Shown: piece after piece, positions 5,961-7,956 of the stretch
How positions within the stretch are numbered: the stretch's first letter is position 1
How the letters are laid out: each line of letters begins with the position of its first letter
Source: an uncultured Bacteroidales bacterium
Lineage (GTDB): Bacteria; Bacteroidota; Bacteroidia; Bacteroidales; WCHB1-69
Length of the DNA stretch: 7,956 bases
NCBI GenBank assembly: GCA_937892025.1
Contig: CALAVA010000180.1
Coordinates: 1-7,956 of the forward strand
Direction: 5' to 3'
Made by a program: the position numbers and the translations under genes
The notes under the pieces: generated by a model
What the model was told of the DNA's origin: nothing
What the model saw: only the letters and a program-made list of their open reading frames with translations
Database searches by the model: none

Positions 5961-6146
5961 ATGGGAAGAAACAAAAAGCAAAAAACGGAAGATGCCATAG
6001 TATTGGAAAATGGCAAATGGAAAACACCTGACGGCCTGTGTTATAATACGATGGATAAAGCGTTAAAACATGTACATGCGATGAGTATGTTGCAAGAAGA
6101 AGAAAAAGTAATCACAAAAAACAATAACGATGGGAAAGATGAATGA
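5961..6146 (+). CDS. Small hypothetical protein between lysis block and tail sheath
   Basis: The 61-aa, highly charged and hydrophilic protein has no membrane segment. The start at 5961 has an AAAGG about 8 bases upstream. Its end overlaps the start of the tail sheath gene, so translation is probably coupled. The middle (GKWKTPDGLCYNTMDKALKHVHAM, described here in two parts: GKWKTPDGLCYN and TMDKALKHVHAM) looks like a small folded unit with a C-terminal charged tail. I do not recognise it. A small tail or head-tail assembly factor is possible from position alone. Confidence 0.65.
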   Translation: MGRNKKQKTEDAIVLENGKWKTPDGLCYNTMDKALKHVHAMSMLQEEEKVITKNNNDGKDE

Positions 6147-7485
6147 TATAAGATTTAGCAAAGGCAATGGTGGTATGGGCAGAACAGCCGATAGTGAAGA
6201 CCCCATAAGCGGCTTGGTGATGTATTTGCCAGAATTGGCGGAAGCAGATTTAATAAATGCAAACAATGCGTTACAATTTGACAAGGTGGAAAATGCAGAC
6301 GGCACGAATGCTTTGTATATATTCAAACTTCGCTATGTAGAAGAGTTGTCAGATTTGGGCATTCAATCTCAGGCATTGTCAATGGTAGCAGCAGACTACA
6401 CCACACTCAGTGAGGTTTCAGAGTTTAAAAAGGTTGCGGCGGTGAATGCTTTGGTGTATCAAGTGAATGAATTTTTCCGCCAGAATGCCGAAGGTACCTT
6501 ATATTTGGGTGTGAAAGTGGCTGCTTCAAGTCAAGTGAACGGTGGTGATTTGCGTGCGATACAAAACTATGCAGGCGGTAGCATACGTCAATGTGGGGTA
6601 TTTACTCCTGCTTTGACATACGTTTCAGACTCAATAACAATAGATATTCTTTCAGAATATCAAACAGCATGTAGTGGATTAGAAACGGAGCATAAGCCGA
6701 TGAGTGTAGTTGTAACCGTAACAGGCAAAACGGTAACAGTATCCAATAGTGGTACGGCAATGACAGTAACGCCTGCAGATGTATCAGGCTTCACCTTTGC
6801 CACATTAACAAACGGCACGAATAAAATAGCCTCAGGCCGTTGCAATGTAAGTATGTTGGTCGGTTTGGATTTGGACAGCGAATTGGTTCAAAGTTTGGGT
6901 CATTACGCTTATTACGGCTGTATAGGTTTGTGCATGGGAACGATTAGCAAAGCGAGTGTTCATGAGAGTATAGCATGGGTGGGAAAATTCCCATTAGGAT
7001 TGACCAGTCCGGGATTGATAACAGGTGAATTGATAAAAGACACCACAACAGCCAATCAGGAAAAGATAAATGACAATCGTTATCTGTTTGTTCGCACACA
7101 TGTAGGCAATGCCGACAATTACTTCAACGACAGTTTTACCTTGGATGAGGCTACGAGCGACTATGCGTATATAGAAAATGTCCGTGTTATTGACAAGGCT
7201 TGCCGTGGGGTGAGGGCAAATTTGTTGCCGTATTTGAACAGCCCGCTGCTGGTGGATGCCACAAGCGGTAAATTGGCATCGGATACAGTATCCTTTTTGG
7301 AGACAACAGCCAACAAAGCCTTGGAAGAGATGGAAAAGGTCGGAGAACTGAGTGGCTTTAAAGTGGAAATAGACCCGGAACAAAACGTTCTTTCCACCTC
7401 TGAAGTGGAGATAGTGATAAAACAAGTTCCAGTTGGGGTGATGAGACATGTTCTGATAAAAATAGGTTTTACAACTAAATTATAG
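6139..7485 (+). CDS. Contractile tail sheath protein (DUF2586-like)
   Basis: The 448-aa product should polymerise around the tail tube and contract to drive infection, marking the phage as a myovirus type. The N-terminus (NDIRFSKGNGGMGRT, residues 2-16) and the C-terminal half match the DUF2586 pattern known from HP1-like and Mu-like phages. Examples are RYLFVRTHVGNADNYFNDS (314-332) and SDYAYIENVRVIDKACRGVR (340-359). Residues about 186-228 hold a T/V-rich segment that looks like a beta-rich insertion exposed on the sheath. I prefer ATG 6139, with GGGAAAG just upstream; ATG 6130 would add three residues. Both overlap the previous gene. The tail tube gene follows after 11 bases, the standard sheath-tube pairing. 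Confidence 0.85.
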   Translation: MNDIRFSKGNGGMGRTADSEDPISGLVMYLPELAEADLINANNALQFDKVENADGTNALYIFKLRYVEELSDLGIQSQALSMVAADYTTLSEVSEFKKVAAVNALVYQVNEFFRQNAEGTLYLGVKVAASSQVNGGDLRAIQNYAGGSIRQCGVFTPALTYVSDSITIDILSEYQTACSGLETEHKPMSVVVTVTGKTVTVSNSGTAMTVTPADVSGFTFATLTNGTNKIASGRCNVSMLVGLDLDSELVQSLGHYAYYGCIGLCMGTISKASVHESIAWVGKFPLGLTSPGLITGELIKDTTTANQEKINDNRYLFVRTHVGNADNYFNDSFTLDEATSDYAYIENVRVIDKACRGVRANLLPYLNSPLLVDATSGKLASDTVSFLETTANKALEEMEKVGELSGFKVEIDPEQNVLSTSEVEIVIKQVPVGVMRHVLIKIGFTTKL

Positions 7486-7489
7486 GAGG
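7484..7489 (+). promoter_or_regulatory. Strong Shine-Dalgarno site before the tail tube gene
   Basis: AGGAGG lies 7 bases before the ATG at 7497 and overlaps the sheath stop codon TAG (7483-7485). It is the best anti-16S match noticed at any gene start in the window; the other genes use A-rich or weak leaders. It fixes the tube start and suggests strong initiation for a protein needed in many copies. Confidence 0.75.
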
Positions 7490-7496
7490 CAGTAAG

Positions 7497-7931
7497 ATGA
7501 ACGGATTAAGACAAGTTCCTGAAATAAATGGTGTTGCTCATAGTTGGGCTAATTTGCAAGTAAACGTAGGCGGAGTTCCGGTAGTGGGCATCACCAAAAT
7601 AAGCTATAGCGACAGCCAGACGATAGAAAACATCTACGGCATAGGTCAGCGTCCTGTTGCAAGGGGCTACGGAAAAATAGAATGCAGTGCAAGTATGACC
7701 TTATTACGCAGTGAAATAGAAGCCTTGCGGTCGAGCAGTACGACAGGGAGATTGCAAGACATAGAAGCGTTTGATATTATTGTTCAATTTTTGCCTGTGA
7801 ACGGTCAAAAGATAGTAACTCACCGCTTGCGTAACTGTCAGTTTAAGACAGACGGCGTTGAAATAAGCGAGGGCGACACCAGCAATACGGCAGAAATAGA
7901 AATGATATTGTCGCACATAGAATGGAAGTAA
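7497..7931 (+). CDS. Phage tail tube protein
   Basis: The 144-aa protein probably forms the inner tube through which DNA passes. It lies directly after the sheath, as tube genes do in contractile-tailed phages. The size and the beta-rich pattern suit tube proteins: VNGVAHSW-like opening (residues 10-17), VVGITKISYSD (29-39), IYGIGQRPVARGYGKIECSA (47-66), and EIEMILSHIEW at the end. This region resembles the tube proteins paired with DUF2586 sheaths (DUF2597-like), from memory. The strong AGGAGG site sets the start. After the stop only 25 bases remain, with a minicistron ATG GAG TAA and a possible GTG start at 7946 for the next gene. Confidence 0.8.
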   Translation: MNGLRQVPEINGVAHSWANLQVNVGGVPVVGITKISYSDSQTIENIYGIGQRPVARGYGKIECSASMTLLRSEIEALRSSSTTGRLQDIEAFDIIVQFLPVNGQKIVTHRLRNCQFKTDGVEISEGDTSNTAEIEMILSHIEWK

Positions 7932-7956
7932 TCATCATGGAGTAAGTGAAAATTTC

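Noticed and set aside
7946..7956. Possible GTG start of the next tail gene at the right edge
   Set aside because: Only three codons are visible; nothing can be said about the product.
1..7956. CRISPR array, tRNA or rRNA genes, transposase or diversity-generating retroelement
   Set aside because: No regularly spaced repeats, RNA gene signatures, reverse transcriptase motifs or transposase motifs were seen on either strand.

Overview
The window is a piece of a tailed-phage (prophage) genome that most likely infects, or sits integrated in, a member of the Bacteroidota. The host call rests on three things. Two sites in the only divergent intergenic region match the Bacteroidota -7 promoter element (TAnnTTTG). 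Most genes lack a Shine-Dalgarno sequence and have A-rich leaders instead. The structural proteins resemble those I know from Bacteroides-type contractile-tailed, Mu-like phages. The genus cannot be read from the sequence. No integrase, transposase or phage end is visible, so temperate or Mu-like status is inferred.

Left part (about 1-2058, minus strand): a packaging operon read right to left. It holds a small terminase with a helix-turn-helix (148 aa), coupled by a TAATG overlap to the large terminase (511 aa). A perfect 7-bp hairpin follows immediately after the large terminase stop. Another minus-strand gene may begin at the very edge of the window.

Centre (2059-2259): a 201-bp AT-rich divergent control region. 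It has one candidate -7 box for each direction and a perfect 7+7 inverted repeat in the presumed leader of the small terminase.

Right part (2260-7931, plus strand): a tightly packed head, lysis and tail operon. The order is: ClpP-type prohead protease fused in frame to a scaffold (366 aa) with a probable nested scaffold start at codon 207; a beta-rich decoration or head-fibre-like protein (129 aa); the major capsid protein with an unusual hydrophobic N-terminus (371 aa); a P5-like endolysin (136 aa); two one-span membrane proteins, probably holin and spanin or accessory lysis factors (104 and 99 aa); a 60-residue-class hypothetical protein (61 aa); a DUF2586-type tail sheath (448 aa); and a tail tube protein (144 aa) with the only strong AGGAGG site noted at a gene start. 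Several junctions are ATGA or short overlaps, which suggests translational coupling.

Together the genes build a procapsid (protease, scaffold, capsid, decoration), fill it with DNA (terminases), attach a contractile tail (sheath, tube) and lyse the cell. No portal, neck, tape-measure or baseplate genes are present; they presumably lie outside the window on both sides. I found no unrelated accessory system such as defence genes, an RNA gene or CRISPR. The most interesting points are the divergent packaging module, the fused and nested protease-scaffold gene, the membrane-like capsid N-terminus, the palindrome in the divergent promoter region, and the hairpin after the large terminase.
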